Origin: DATARH01 sp035550515
GTDB taxonomy: Bacteria; Pseudomonadota; Alphaproteobacteria; ATCC43930; CGMCC-115725
Reading direction: 5' to 3'
DNA length: 64,000 bases
Assembly: GCA_035550515.1 (NCBI GenBank)
Contig: DASZOZ010000126.1
Span: 52,199 to 116,198, forward strand
In this document: one piece after another, positions 18,101-25,047 of the stretch
Position numbering within the stretch: position 1 is the first letter of the stretch
Layout of the letters: each line of letters begins with the position of its first letter
Notes under the pieces: model-generated
Told to the model about the DNA's origin: nothing
What the model saw: only the letters and a program-made list of their open reading frames with translations
The model's database searches: none
Made by a program: the position numbers and the translations under genes

Positions 18101-18232
18101 GGCCTCACGCTTTTCGAGCATCGGCTGCGCGACGAACTCGGTGCGCAGGCAAATGTCGAGGCAACCCCGACCGGCATCGTCGCGCGAGTCGCGATACCGG
18201 TCGGGGGCAATGTCACGCTCGGCCCGGGTTAG
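15119..18232 (+). CDS. CheB-CheR-PAS fusion with HWE/HisKA_2-type kinase end lacking the phosphoacceptor His
   Basis: A 1037-residue protein. CheB ~1-190 has GASAGGVEAL, VVMHLGEG and LSGVGSDGTLG (triad intact). CheR ~205-480 has the SAM loop WVPGCSTGEEVYSIA and DLISCRNLLIYL (intact). A long coiled coil (~640-725) is followed by a PAS domain (~725-835). The end matches HWE kinases (LALHELVVNARRHGALS, GFGLTLFEHRL), so the ATP lid and N-box look usable. However, the H-box reads LREFNEGADTMLQMVLQIAD where the family has LNELNHRVKNMLQxVxxIA, which puts Glu844 in place of the phosphorylated His. GTG 15119 is chosen for the GAGGAGG site. It probably tunes methylation of a signalling partner. Confidence 0.88.
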   Translation: MAEERQLIIGIGASAGGVEALQSFFRALPENGKLSFIVVMHLGEGRESALPEILARCTSLPVQPARNGAAIEPGHVYVLATNAVLTVKRGQIHLRQSSATARERHPIDVFMSSLAEDCGENAVAIVLSGVGSDGTLGTKAIKERGGLTIAQQPDHTVPRHPEMPASAIAAGAIDLEIPVEVMGAKLVEYADGVGRLDLDGQPRARRDDISRARQTICEILLDHVGHNFSGYKERTMLRRIERRMQVLDLHDIDRYIARLREDHSEVAQLFRDLLIGVTAFFRDKEAFDTLAEKVIPRLFAGKGAADTIRVWVPGCSTGEEVYSIAILLLEHMAGLKNRPIVQCFATDIDEAAIAAARAAAYPITMLREVGPERIDRYFTGDGTIFTLTKEVRDVCIFSAHSVIRDPPFSRIDLISCRNLLIYLDTDLQTQLVPVFHYALRPGGYLFLGSSENLTRHTDLFNPIDKRHRIFQRRDNAANLGGFSLVMPGTRPLPLHQRPAVRGIDGLPLRQSIERQIMERFAPAHVVVNRAGDIVHYSTRTGKYLENAAGAPTRQVVAMARRGLRLELRSALNEAIETHRIQARSGLTIDVDDRTQTVDLTVEPLPDIDGDPLFLIVFTDVGAPRGDDEPPAPPESRQRADVEHLEHELRDTRERLQSMVEEYETALEELKSANEELVSTNEELQSTNEELETSREETQSINEELNTVNSELHRKVEELDRTNDDLRNLFESTPIGTVFLNRHMVIRTFTPAITAIFNLIAGDRGRPLTDIANDLEGVDLRHEIEAVLRSRQGSERRVVRRGHRAHYLMRILPDHTASADGGVLVSFIDITPMVEFEQHLREFNEGADTMLQMVLQIADATLSVAPQEGTETEAGMNRLRCLSAIYKLLSRVGWNAVALRDLITDELGGLGLTIAARASLAGPSVSLKPKAAIVLGLALHELVVNARRHGALSVDAGRVALDWSVDGSGTDGAVLALEWRESDGPPARRPDQPGFGLTLFEHRLRDELGAQANVEATPTGIVARVAIPVGGNVTLGPG

Positions 18233-18257
18233 AGCTGCACCCGATTACGCCCGGGGA

Positions 18258-18288
18258 CGTCATGGCCGGGTCGAGCCCGGCCATGACG
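18258..18288. repeat. Palindromic element between convergent genes, possible bidirectional terminator
   Basis: CGTCATGGCCGGG (18258-18270), five bases, then CCGGCCATGACG (18277-18288) with C at 18276: 13-bp arms that pair perfectly. GTCATGGCCGGG...CCGGCCATGAC is a sequence I know as a dispersed palindrome in alphaproteobacterial genomes. It lies between the ends of the CheB-CheR fusion (18232) and the minus-strand small gene (18293). No T-run follows on either strand. Confidence 0.65.
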
Positions 18289-18292
18289 AACC

Positions 18293-18514
18293 TTATCGCG
18301 CTTGCGCCGGCGCGGCGAAGCGGCGGCGAAAGCGCTCCGCGTCCGCCAAGCTGCGGAAACCGAGCTCGAATTCAAAGCCGCCGTCGCCCGGGCTCACCTT
18401 GAACTCGGCCACGGCGATGTTTTCGACATCCAGCCACGCGCGGATGCGCTCCATGGTGTCGTCGAACCGCGCGTCCGATGTTGCCACGCGGACGATCTGC
18501 GGATCGCTGAGCAT
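18293..18514 (-). CDS. Small WLD-motif protein, paralogue C
   Basis: 73 residues: a strand, then DDTMERIRAWLDVENIAVAE, FKVSPGDGGFEFELGFR and DAERFRRRFAAPAQAR. It shares TM-x5-WLD-x8-F[KR]-x13-FR-x4-A-x2-F-x3-F with the small proteins at 11075-11299 and 14792-15049. The ATG at 18514 is preceded by AAAGAGG. It follows the 110-residue gene by 10 bases on the same strand, so the two form an operon that converges on the CheB-CheR fusion gene. Function unknown; the Phe/Leu-rich strand and two helices suggest a small protein-interaction module. Confidence 0.75.
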   Translation of the reverse strand: MLSDPQIVRVATSDARFDDTMERIRAWLDVENIAVAEFKVSPGDGGFEFELGFRSLADAERFRRRFAAPAQAR

Positions 18515-18524
18515 GCTTGCCTCT

Positions 18525-18857
18525 TTACGGTGATGGCGGGGAGACGCCCCTCTCCTTGCGGCTCGCGTGCCGCTCGAACGATACGGCCAATTGGAGAAAG
18601 AGCCGGGCCCGTTTCGGGTTGGTCTGTCGTGCCGCGAGCTCGCGATAATGCTGGGCCCGCGCGCGCAGATACGCGGGCCCGACATTGTCGAGGTCTTGCG
18701 GCTGCTCCGACACCGCGGCCAGCGCCGCGGTGTCGTATTGCACCTGCTGCAAGTATCGCGCCGTCTGCACGGCATCGGTACCGGCGCGCAGCGGATTGCG
18801 GTAGGCTGCGGTACGGCGGCGCAGGCGCTCGGCGTGCTCGTCCATGCCGCCCATCAT
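18525..18857 (-). CDS. Small helical protein of unknown function
   Basis: 110 residues, strongly helical and charged, with YLRARAQHYRELAARQTNPK followed by RARLFLQLAVSFERHASRKE. The pattern A-x-HYRELA...ARLFLxLAxxFE occurs in many short hypothetical proteins of alphaproteobacteria. There is no signal peptide or membrane segment. ATG 18857 is used; an in-frame ATG at 18845 is also possible. It heads a two-gene operon with WLD-motif paralogue C and diverges from the Crp/Fnr regulator gene. Confidence 0.65.
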   Translation of the reverse strand: MMGGMDEHAERLRRRTAAYRNPLRAGTDAVQTARYLQQVQYDTAALAAVSEQPQDLDNVGPAYLRARAQHYRELAARQTNPKRARLFLQLAVSFERHASRKERGVSPPSP

Positions 18858-18944
18858 GCGCCGCCGCGGTCGGACACGCGCTAACGCAGGTTAAGCTGGT
18901 GGGCCGGTTTGACGGCACAGGGAAAACGTGTCGCGCGGGCAGGA

Positions 18945-18974
18945 GGAAACTCAACCTCTTTACACACGTTAAAG
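18945..18974 (+). promoter_or_regulatory. EcfG-like promoter overlapping a 17-bp palindrome upstream of the Crp/Fnr gene
   Basis: GGAAA (18945-18949), 17 bases, CGTT (18967-18970): one mismatch to the EcfG -35 element with an exact -10. Overlapping it, CTTTA-CACACGT-TAAAG (18958-18974) is a palindrome with 5-bp arms, a plausible operator for autoregulation by the Crp/Fnr protein encoded 54 bases downstream. Confidence 0.4.
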
Positions 18975-19027
18975 CGAATGAGGGGGCCGCGGAATTTCTG
19001 CCGGCCACGGCAAGCGAGGGAGAGGCG

Positions 19028-19846
19028 ATGATGGAACGCACACCGGAGGGCCGCCCAGAGAGCCGCGTCGGGACACATCATGCCACGGTCTATGCCGCAG
19101 GCGCCTCCGAGGATCTGCTGACCGGCGGCCGATTGCTGCGGCGCGCTTTCGCCGAGGCGCCGTACCGAACCGCCGAGCGCGACGCGGCGGTCATTGCCGC
19201 CGACGATGCCGAGCCGCCGATCCTGCAGATCCACCGCGGGGTCGCCTACCGCTCGGTCAGCCTGCCCGACGGCCGGCGTGCGATTGTCGACATCATCCTC
19301 CCGACGGACGTGGTGGGGGTCGACAACGCGGTTCTCGGCCGCTCCAACCACGATGTCGTCGCGGCCTCGCCGCTCGGCTACCGCCAGCTCAGCGGCGCCG
19401 CCCTGCGCGAGTTGATGGCGAACCCGCACGTCGCGATGCGCGCCCTGGCGCTGATGGGCGAGCAGCGGTCGCGCATCGACCGGCACCTGACGGCGATCAC
19501 CCGGTTCGATGCGCGCAGCCGCATCGCCTCGTTCATTCTCGGCATTTACGAGCGGTTGCGGCGCGCCGAGCTGATCTCCCGCCCGACCTTCAACCTGCAG
19601 CTTACCCAGGACCAGATGGCCGACCATCTCGGCATGACGATGGTCCATATCAGCCGCACCTTGCGCCGGCTGCGCGAGGAACGCCTGGTGCTGGTCGACC
19701 GGCAGGTCGTGATCGTCCTCGACGTCGACGGGTTGCGCGACATCGCCAGCGGCCTGCCGCCGGTCGCCGAGCTCGAAAAGGCCGCGCCGGCGGCACAACC
19801 CGTCAGCCTTCTGCACCCCGCCGCCCTCTCGCCCGATGCGCGATGA
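19028..19846 (+). CDS. Crp/Fnr-family transcription regulator
   Basis: 272 residues. The N-terminal half is a cyclic-nucleotide-binding-type beta roll (PILQIHRGVAYRSVSLPDGR; VDIILPTDVVGVDN), the middle a dimer helix, and ~190-240 the winged helix-turn-helix LTQDQMADHLGMTMVHISRT followed by LRRLREERLV. There are no cysteines, so it is not an Fe-S FNR, and the cAMP-contact RxS pattern is not obvious; the effector is unknown. ATG 19028 follows GGGAGAGGCG. The stop overlaps the udgX start (ATGA). Related alphaproteobacterial proteins answer to redox or stress signals. Confidence 0.85.
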   Translation: MMERTPEGRPESRVGTHHATVYAAGASEDLLTGGRLLRRAFAEAPYRTAERDAAVIAADDAEPPILQIHRGVAYRSVSLPDGRRAIVDIILPTDVVGVDNAVLGRSNHDVVAASPLGYRQLSGAALRELMANPHVAMRALALMGEQRSRIDRHLTAITRFDARSRIASFILGIYERLRRAELISRPTFNLQLTQDQMADHLGMTMVHISRTLRRLREERLVLVDRQVVIVLDVDGLRDIASGLPPVAELEKAAPAAQPVSLLHPAALSPDAR

Positions 19847-20463
19847 ACGACCTGCTGGCGACCGCGCCGCCCTCGCTTGCGGCGCTCTACCGCGATGAGG
19901 CGGCCTGCCGGCGGTGCGATCTCTACCGCACCGCGACGCAAGTCGTTCCGGGCGAGGGCGACCGCGGCGCGGCGCTGATGCTGGTCGGCGAGCAGCCGGG
20001 CGACCGCGAGGACTTGGCCGGCAAGCCGTTTGTCGGCCCCGCCGGACGCCTGCTCGACCGCGCCCTCGCCGCGGCCGCGGTGCCACGCGACAAGGTTTTC
20101 GTCACCAACGCCGTGAAACATTTCAAATACGAACTGCGCGGCAAGCGGCGGCTGCACAAGCGGCCCGACGCCGGCGAGATCGAGGCATGCCGCTGGTGGC
20201 TCGACCTCGAACGCTCGCTGGTGCGGCCGCAAGCAATCCTGGCGATGGGCGCGACCGCGGCCCGCGGGCTGTTCGGCCGCGCCGTGACGATTTCCAGCGC
20301 GCGCCACGGCGTGCACACGCTGGCCGACGGCACCAAGGCGCGGGTCACGATCCACCCCTCGCTGCTGCTGCGCCTACAGGACGAAGCCGACAAGCTCGCG
20401 GAATACGAGCGCTTTGTCGCCGATCTCAAGGCGGCGGCGGCGCTTGCCGGTCTCGCCGCGTAG
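19843..20463 (+). CDS. udgX: UdgX-type uracil-DNA-binding glycosylase
   Basis: A 206-residue family 4-like uracil-DNA glycosylase. It has LVGEQPGDREDLAGKPFVGP (motif A with the UdgX-specific EDLAG insertion), VTNAVKHFKY, then GKRRLHKRPD. The KRRIH-type loop with His is the hallmark of UdgX, in which that His becomes covalently linked to the abasic site after uracil removal. VTIHPSLLLR is the C-terminal HPS motif. Cys pairs for the Fe-S cluster (CRRC near the start) are present. It repairs or traps uracil in DNA in the cytoplasm. It is translationally coupled to the Crp/Fnr gene. Confidence 0.88.
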   Translation: MNDLLATAPPSLAALYRDEAACRRCDLYRTATQVVPGEGDRGAALMLVGEQPGDREDLAGKPFVGPAGRLLDRALAAAAVPRDKVFVTNAVKHFKYELRGKRRLHKRPDAGEIEACRWWLDLERSLVRPQAILAMGATAARGLFGRAVTISSARHGVHTLADGTKARVTIHPSLLLRLQDEADKLAEYERFVADLKAAAALAGLAA

Positions 20464-20469
20464 GACGAG

Positions 20470-21210
20470 GTGGCGGCGTTCGCCCGGGTCGGCGTCGCCA
20501 TCGCCCTGACGGTTGTCGCCGGCAGCGTCGACGCGATCGGCTGGCTCAGCCTCAACCGGGTTTTCACCGCGCAGATGAGCGGCAATCTGGTGCTGCTCGC
20601 AGTCCATATCGCCGCCGGGGAGGAAAGCCATATCTGGCTCCAAGCCGACGCGCTGGCGGCGTTCCTGCTCGGCCTGCTGATGACCGGGGCGGCGATCGAG
20701 ATCGGCGTCCGGCGGCGGCATCGCCGGATTTTCATGGTCGCCCTCGCGGTCGAGTTTGCGATGCTCGCAGCCTTCGCGGCTTGCGCTACGGCATTCGGCA
20801 TCAGCGACAGCGGCGCGGTGCCGGCCGGCCCCATCGTTTATGGGCTGGTGGCCCTGGCGGCGTTCGCGATGGGGGCGCAGAACACCTCGATCCGCATGGC
20901 GCGAATCCTCTCGGTCTACACCACGCATATGACGGGGGCGCTGACCGGTCTCGGCGAGGCGCTGGTGGCCGCCGCCTTGCCGCTGGGCGCAGCGAGTGGG
21001 CGGGAGCGGCACGCCGGTGTGCTGGCGACGATCGCCCAGTCGCTCGCGTTGCTGCTCGGGTTTATCGCCGGGGCGTTGGCCGGAGCCTGGCTGTTGAAGA
21101 TTGCCGGGCTGGCGGCGGCGATGAGCCTGCCACTGGCGCTGTTGGTCCTGGCCGCCGTGGTCGACGGGGTGGCCCCGCTGACCCGGTTCGACGAAGCCGC
21201 GGCGCCCTGA
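20470..21210 (+). CDS. DUF1275 (YoaK-like) membrane protein
   Basis: A 246-residue protein with six predicted membrane helices. AGSVDAIGWLSLNRVFTAQM, MSGNLVLLAVHIAAG and GAQNTSIRMARILSVYTTHM followed by TG are the conserved DUF1275/YoaK signatures. The family is widespread and of unknown transport or signalling role. The GTG start at 20470 lies 6 bases after the udgX stop with GAGG in front, so it belongs to the regulator-udgX operon. It converges with the cytochrome gene. Confidence 0.85.
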   Translation: MAAFARVGVAIALTVVAGSVDAIGWLSLNRVFTAQMSGNLVLLAVHIAAGEESHIWLQADALAAFLLGLLMTGAAIEIGVRRRHRRIFMVALAVEFAMLAAFAACATAFGISDSGAVPAGPIVYGLVALAAFAMGAQNTSIRMARILSVYTTHMTGALTGLGEALVAAALPLGAASGRERHAGVLATIAQSLALLLGFIAGALAGAWLLKIAGLAAAMSLPLALLVLAAVVDGVAPLTRFDEAAAP

Positions 21211-21211
21211 C

Positions 21212-22456
21212 CTACTCGGTGCGCTTCGCGAGGTCGGCGCGCTCGCTCTGCACCTGCGCCGCGGTGACGGCCGCGGCGGCATTGCCCCAGCTGTTGCGGA
21301 TGTAGGTCAGCACCGCGGCCGCCCGGCGATCGTCGAGCAGCCAGGCGAAGGCCGGCATCGCCGGGCCGGTCGGCGCCTGGTCGGTCGCGACGCTGCGCGT
21401 GCCGCCGAGCACGACGCGGATCAGCGAGGTCGGGTCGGCCGACTGCACCGACGGCGCGCCGGCGAGCGAAGGGAAAAGGTTGAGGACACCCGTCCCTTTC
21501 GGCGTGTGACAGGCAGAGCACTCGTCCGTGTAGATCGCCGCGCCGGCCTGCATTTGCGAATTGCCGGCATCGACCGGCGATGCTTGCGCCGCCTCCTCCT
21601 CCCCCTCCAGCCCCGGCTGGTCCTTCAGATACGTCGCGACGTCACGCAGATCGGCGTCGGTCAGCTTGCTGCTCGATTTGGCGACGACGTCGGCCATCGG
21701 GCCGGTCGCCGCGGCAAAGCGGTTGTGACCGGTCTTGAGATAGGTGACGAGGTCGTCCGCCGACCACGAGCCGATGCCGCGCCGCGTGTCGCCGCTGATG
21801 TCGGGGGCGAACCAGCCTTGCAGCGCATAGCCCTTGAGCGGGCGATCGAGATAGTCGCCGCCGGCGGTGTTCTTTGGCGTGTGGCAGGCGCCGCAATGCA
21901 TCAGCCCTTCGACGAGATAGCCGCCGCGGTTCCACACGGCGCTCTTGCCGGCGACCGGCCGATACTCGCCGGAGTGAAAATAAAGCTTGTTCCACACCGC
22001 CATATCGGCGCGCTGGTTCAGCGGAAACGGCAGCTGGTCGGATGTCACCGGGTTGTGCACCGCCGGAACGGTGGTCAGATAGGCGCGGATCGCCAGCACG
22101 TCGCCGCGGCTCACCTTGGTGTAATAAGGGTACGGCATCGCCGGGTAGAGATGCGTGCCGTCCCGTGCCACGCCTTCGGTCAGCGCCCGTACGAAATCGT
22201 CGTCGCTCCAGGCGCCGATCCCGGTCTCGCGGTCCGGCGTGATGTTGGCGGCAACGACCTTGCCGAACGGCGTCTCGATCGCCATCCCGCCGGCGAAATC
22301 GGCGCCGCCTACCGCGGTGTGACAGCCGGCGCAATCGCCCGCCGCGGCCAGGTAGCGGCCGCGTTCGATCTGCGCGAAGTCCTGGCCGTTATTGCCGGCC
22401 AACGCGGCGACGGTCGATGCCGCCACGACCGCAACGGCGGCGACGGCCTTACGCAT
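21212..22456 (-). CDS. Triheme cytochrome c subunit of a membrane dehydrogenase
   Basis: 414 residues with a Sec signal peptide (MRKAVAAVAVVAASTVAALA) and three heme c sites: CAGCH (~42), CGACH (~195) and CSACH (~315). It matches the cytochrome subunit of gluconate, fructose or alcohol dehydrogenases, which carries electrons from the flavin subunit to ubiquinone at the periplasmic face. Its start overlaps the end of the GMC oxidoreductase gene by 8 bases. The C-terminus lacks an obvious membrane anchor helix, so attachment may be peripheral. Third gene of the operon 24963-21212. Confidence 0.88.
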   Translation of the reverse strand: MRKAVAAVAVVAASTVAALAGNNGQDFAQIERGRYLAAAGDCAGCHTAVGGADFAGGMAIETPFGKVVAANITPDRETGIGAWSDDDFVRALTEGVARDGTHLYPAMPYPYYTKVSRGDVLAIRAYLTTVPAVHNPVTSDQLPFPLNQRADMAVWNKLYFHSGEYRPVAGKSAVWNRGGYLVEGLMHCGACHTPKNTAGGDYLDRPLKGYALQGWFAPDISGDTRRGIGSWSADDLVTYLKTGHNRFAAATGPMADVVAKSSSKLTDADLRDVATYLKDQPGLEGEEEAAQASPVDAGNSQMQAGAAIYTDECSACHTPKGTGVLNLFPSLAGAPSVQSADPTSLIRVVLGGTRSVATDQAPTGPAMPAFAWLLDDRRAAAVLTYIRNSWGNAAAAVTAAQVQSERADLAKRTE

Positions 22457-24230
22457 CGACCAGCGGCCCCGGTTTCTTCAAGTATTGCCGGCGGATTGCC
22501 GACGCCGACCAGAACGCCAGCGCGCCGACCGTGCCGGTCGGGTTGTAGCCGGCGTTTTGCGGAAAGGCGGTCGCGCCCATGACGAACAGGTTCGGCACGT
22601 CCCAGCTCTGCAGATAGCGGTTGAGCGCGCTGTCCTTCGGGTTGGCGCCCATGATCGCGCCGCCGCACAGATGCGATGTCTGGTACTGGGTGACGTCGTA
22701 GGGACCCTTGCGCGGCTTCTTGACAATCTCTTTCGCCCCCATCGCCTTGAGGATTTCGGCGTAGCGGTCGGTCAGGAACGCGCTCATCTTCAATTCGTTG
22801 TCGGGGAAATCGATGGTCATCCGCACCAGCGGCCGGCCGAACCGGTCCTTGTAGGTCGGGTCGAGATCGAGCCGGTTCTGGCGATAGCTGTAGCAGGAGC
22901 CGTGGCACGCGCCGCCGGAATAGATCGTGCTGAGATAGTTGTCCTTGACCGCCTGCTTCCATTTCGCGCCCCAAGAAGGCGTGCCGGCGGGAAGCGCCTC
23001 GATCATCTCGATCGGCCGTCCGTTGGTCTGCACCTGGCCGATATAGCCGCCGCCGATAAAGCCGTGCGGTCCATGGTCGAAATTGTCACCGTTGAACTCG
23101 TCGATGCACATGCCGATCGCACCGGACGCGATAAACGGATTGAAGACATATTGATTCTTGTCGAAGAAACCGATCGCGGTCGACATTACCTGGTGGGTGA
23201 AGTTCCGGCCGATCTGCCCCTCCCCGGTATTGGGGTCGTAGATCCGGCCGATCCCCGACAGCATCAGCAGCTGCACATTCCACAACTGGAAGCCGCACAG
23301 GATCACCAGCTCGGCCGGCTGCTCCCATTCCTGCCCCGAGCTGTCGACAAAGGTGACGCCGGTCGCGTGCGTGCCGCCCTTGTCGAGGTTGATCCGCGTC
23401 ACCTCGCATTCGGTGCGCGCGGTGAAATTGTCTTTGCGCAGCAGCGCCGGCAGGATCGTCGTCTGCGGGCTGGCCTTCGAGTAATTGGCGCAGCCGAACC
23501 ACTCGCAATAGCCGCAATAGGTGCACGGCCCCAGTTCGACGCCGAGCGGGTTGGTGTAGGCTTGCGACAGGTTGCCGGATGGTTGCGGAAACGGCTTGTA
23601 ACCCATGTCCGCCGCCGCCTTGGCGAACAGTGCGTGGCCGAAATTCTGCTTTTGCGGCGGGGTCGGATAGGGCTGTGAGCGCGGCCCCTCGAACGGGTTG
23701 CCGCCCGGCTGGATGACGCCCTTGAGATTGCCGGCAGCGCCCGACGTGCCGCACAGATATTCGAACCGGTCGTAATGCGGTTCGAGCTCGTCAAAGGTCA
23801 CACCCCAATCCTGGATCGTCGTGTCGGGCGGCAGGAACGCCGCGCCGTAACGCTGCGTCAGGTGCGATCTCAGCGTGAAGTCGCTCGGCAGGAAGCGCCA
23901 GGTCTCGGCGTTCCAGTGCACGCCGGCGCCGCCGGCGCCGTTGCCGAGCATAAAGGCCCCCCAGTCCCGCACCGGCAGCGCCTCCTGTCCCTCCTTGTTG
24001 CGGAAGGTCACCGATACCTGCGCCGGCCGCAGAAACAGCTCGTGACGGATGCGATAGCGCAGCTCGTCGGGAACGTAGGCGACGGGAAAGTCGGTGGCGG
24101 TGTCGCGCCACGGCCCGCGCTCGACGGCGACGATGTCCAGCCCCTCCTGGGCCAACTCGTAGGCGAGGATCGAGCCGGTCCAGCCGAGGCCGATGATCGC
24201 GACATCCTTGCGCGGCAGCTTGCGCGCCAT
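22449..24230 (-). CDS. GMC-type FAD dehydrogenase, large subunit (gluconate 2-dehydrogenase-like)
   Basis: 593 residues. The FAD-binding Rossmann motif is VAIIGLGWTGSILAYELAQE near the N-terminus; GNGAGGAGVHWNAETWR and the C-terminal NLFVMGATAFPQNAGYNPTG followed by TV are GMC_oxred_C features. A Cys-rich stretch (CTYCGYCEWFGC) is typical of the gluconate/sorbitol dehydrogenase branch and may bind an iron-sulfur cluster. It has no signal peptide; in this class it is exported as a passenger of the Tat-targeted small subunit, encoded 4 bases upstream. It oxidises a sugar acid or polyol in the periplasm; the substrate is not deducible. Confidence 0.87.
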   Translation of the reverse strand: MARKLPRKDVAIIGLGWTGSILAYELAQEGLDIVAVERGPWRDTATDFPVAYVPDELRYRIRHELFLRPAQVSVTFRNKEGQEALPVRDWGAFMLGNGAGGAGVHWNAETWRFLPSDFTLRSHLTQRYGAAFLPPDTTIQDWGVTFDELEPHYDRFEYLCGTSGAAGNLKGVIQPGGNPFEGPRSQPYPTPPQKQNFGHALFAKAAADMGYKPFPQPSGNLSQAYTNPLGVELGPCTYCGYCEWFGCANYSKASPQTTILPALLRKDNFTARTECEVTRINLDKGGTHATGVTFVDSSGQEWEQPAELVILCGFQLWNVQLLMLSGIGRIYDPNTGEGQIGRNFTHQVMSTAIGFFDKNQYVFNPFIASGAIGMCIDEFNGDNFDHGPHGFIGGGYIGQVQTNGRPIEMIEALPAGTPSWGAKWKQAVKDNYLSTIYSGGACHGSCYSYRQNRLDLDPTYKDRFGRPLVRMTIDFPDNELKMSAFLTDRYAEILKAMGAKEIVKKPRKGPYDVTQYQTSHLCGGAIMGANPKDSALNRYLQSWDVPNLFVMGATAFPQNAGYNPTGTVGALAFWSASAIRRQYLKKPGPLVDA

Positions 24231-24234
24231 CGCC

Positions 24235-24963
24235 CTACCCGTCCTTCCAGTCGGGATGGTCGGCGATGCCGACCGGCGGCAGCGGGAAGCGCTCGTTGTG
24301 GCGGTCGATCCAATCGCGGTAATCGTATCGGGCACCGGGGAAGCCGATCATCTTCCACGCCGCCATGTCCTTGTTGCCGCCGTAGATCGGGTCGGCGAAG
24401 AAGCCCTGCTGCGTGTCCTTCAGCAGCTGCTTGAAGAAGCTCCCCTGTTTGCCGCCGAGCGCGATGCTGCCGTTCTCGAGACCGGCGATGACGGCGTCCT
24501 TGTCGTCGTCGCCCAGCTCGACAAAGCGCTTGCCGCCATGCGCCTTGCGGCAGTGATCGTCGAGCGCCGCCAGCGCCTTGCGATAGTGTGCGGCGGGACG
24601 CAGCGGCGATTGCGGTCCCTGCTCCTTGGTGCCTTCGCGAAACGGCCCGCTGTTGTAAAGGCCGTCGTCACGGCCGTACGGCCCGGCGAGCTGCCGGTCG
24701 ATATAGACCGCGCAGCCGGCGTCCTTGCCGCCAGGCGTCTCGGGGTCGGGCGGGATCAGGCGGTCGACCAGCGCCTCGACGGCGGACGCCTCGTCCGCGG
24801 TGAAGAATTGCCAGCCGCCGGGCTTGATCGATTGCGGTGGTTGCGTCTGATCGGTCGACCAGGGGAGCGCGCCGTGAATGATCGCCGCATGGCCGCGCAA
24901 TGGTGAGCCCGCCAGGGCCAGCGCCATCGCGCCCAACACATCCCGCCGCTTTGGCCGCGCCAT
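24235..24963 (-). CDS. Gluconate 2-dehydrogenase subunit 3-like protein (Tat-exported)
   Basis: 242 residues. The N-terminus RPKRRDVLGAMALALAGS is Tat-like (twin Arg followed by a hydrophobic stretch and an A-x-A-type end at RGHA). The body has FFTADEASAVEALVDRLIPP and DDGLYNSGPF, matching the gluconate dehydrogenase subunit 3 family. It escorts and binds the flavin subunit. First gene of the leftward three-gene operon; RBS sequence before the ATG is weak. The preceding FecR gene ends 84 bases upstream on the same strand, so read-through is possible. Confidence 0.87.
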   Translation of the reverse strand: MARPKRRDVLGAMALALAGSPLRGHAAIIHGALPWSTDQTQPPQSIKPGGWQFFTADEASAVEALVDRLIPPDPETPGGKDAGCAVYIDRQLAGPYGRDDGLYNSGPFREGTKEQGPQSPLRPAAHYRKALAALDDHCRKAHGGKRFVELGDDDKDAVIAGLENGSIALGGKQGSFFKQLLKDTQQGFFADPIYGGNKDMAAWKMIGFPGARYDYRDWIDRHNERFPLPPVGIADHPDWKDG

Positions 24964-25047
24964 CTCGCCTCCCGGTTGCCTGGGAAACGAAGCGGCATTC
25001 GAGCGGTTCCCGTGCTACCGCGCGGGTTGACGACCGACCCGTCGGGG

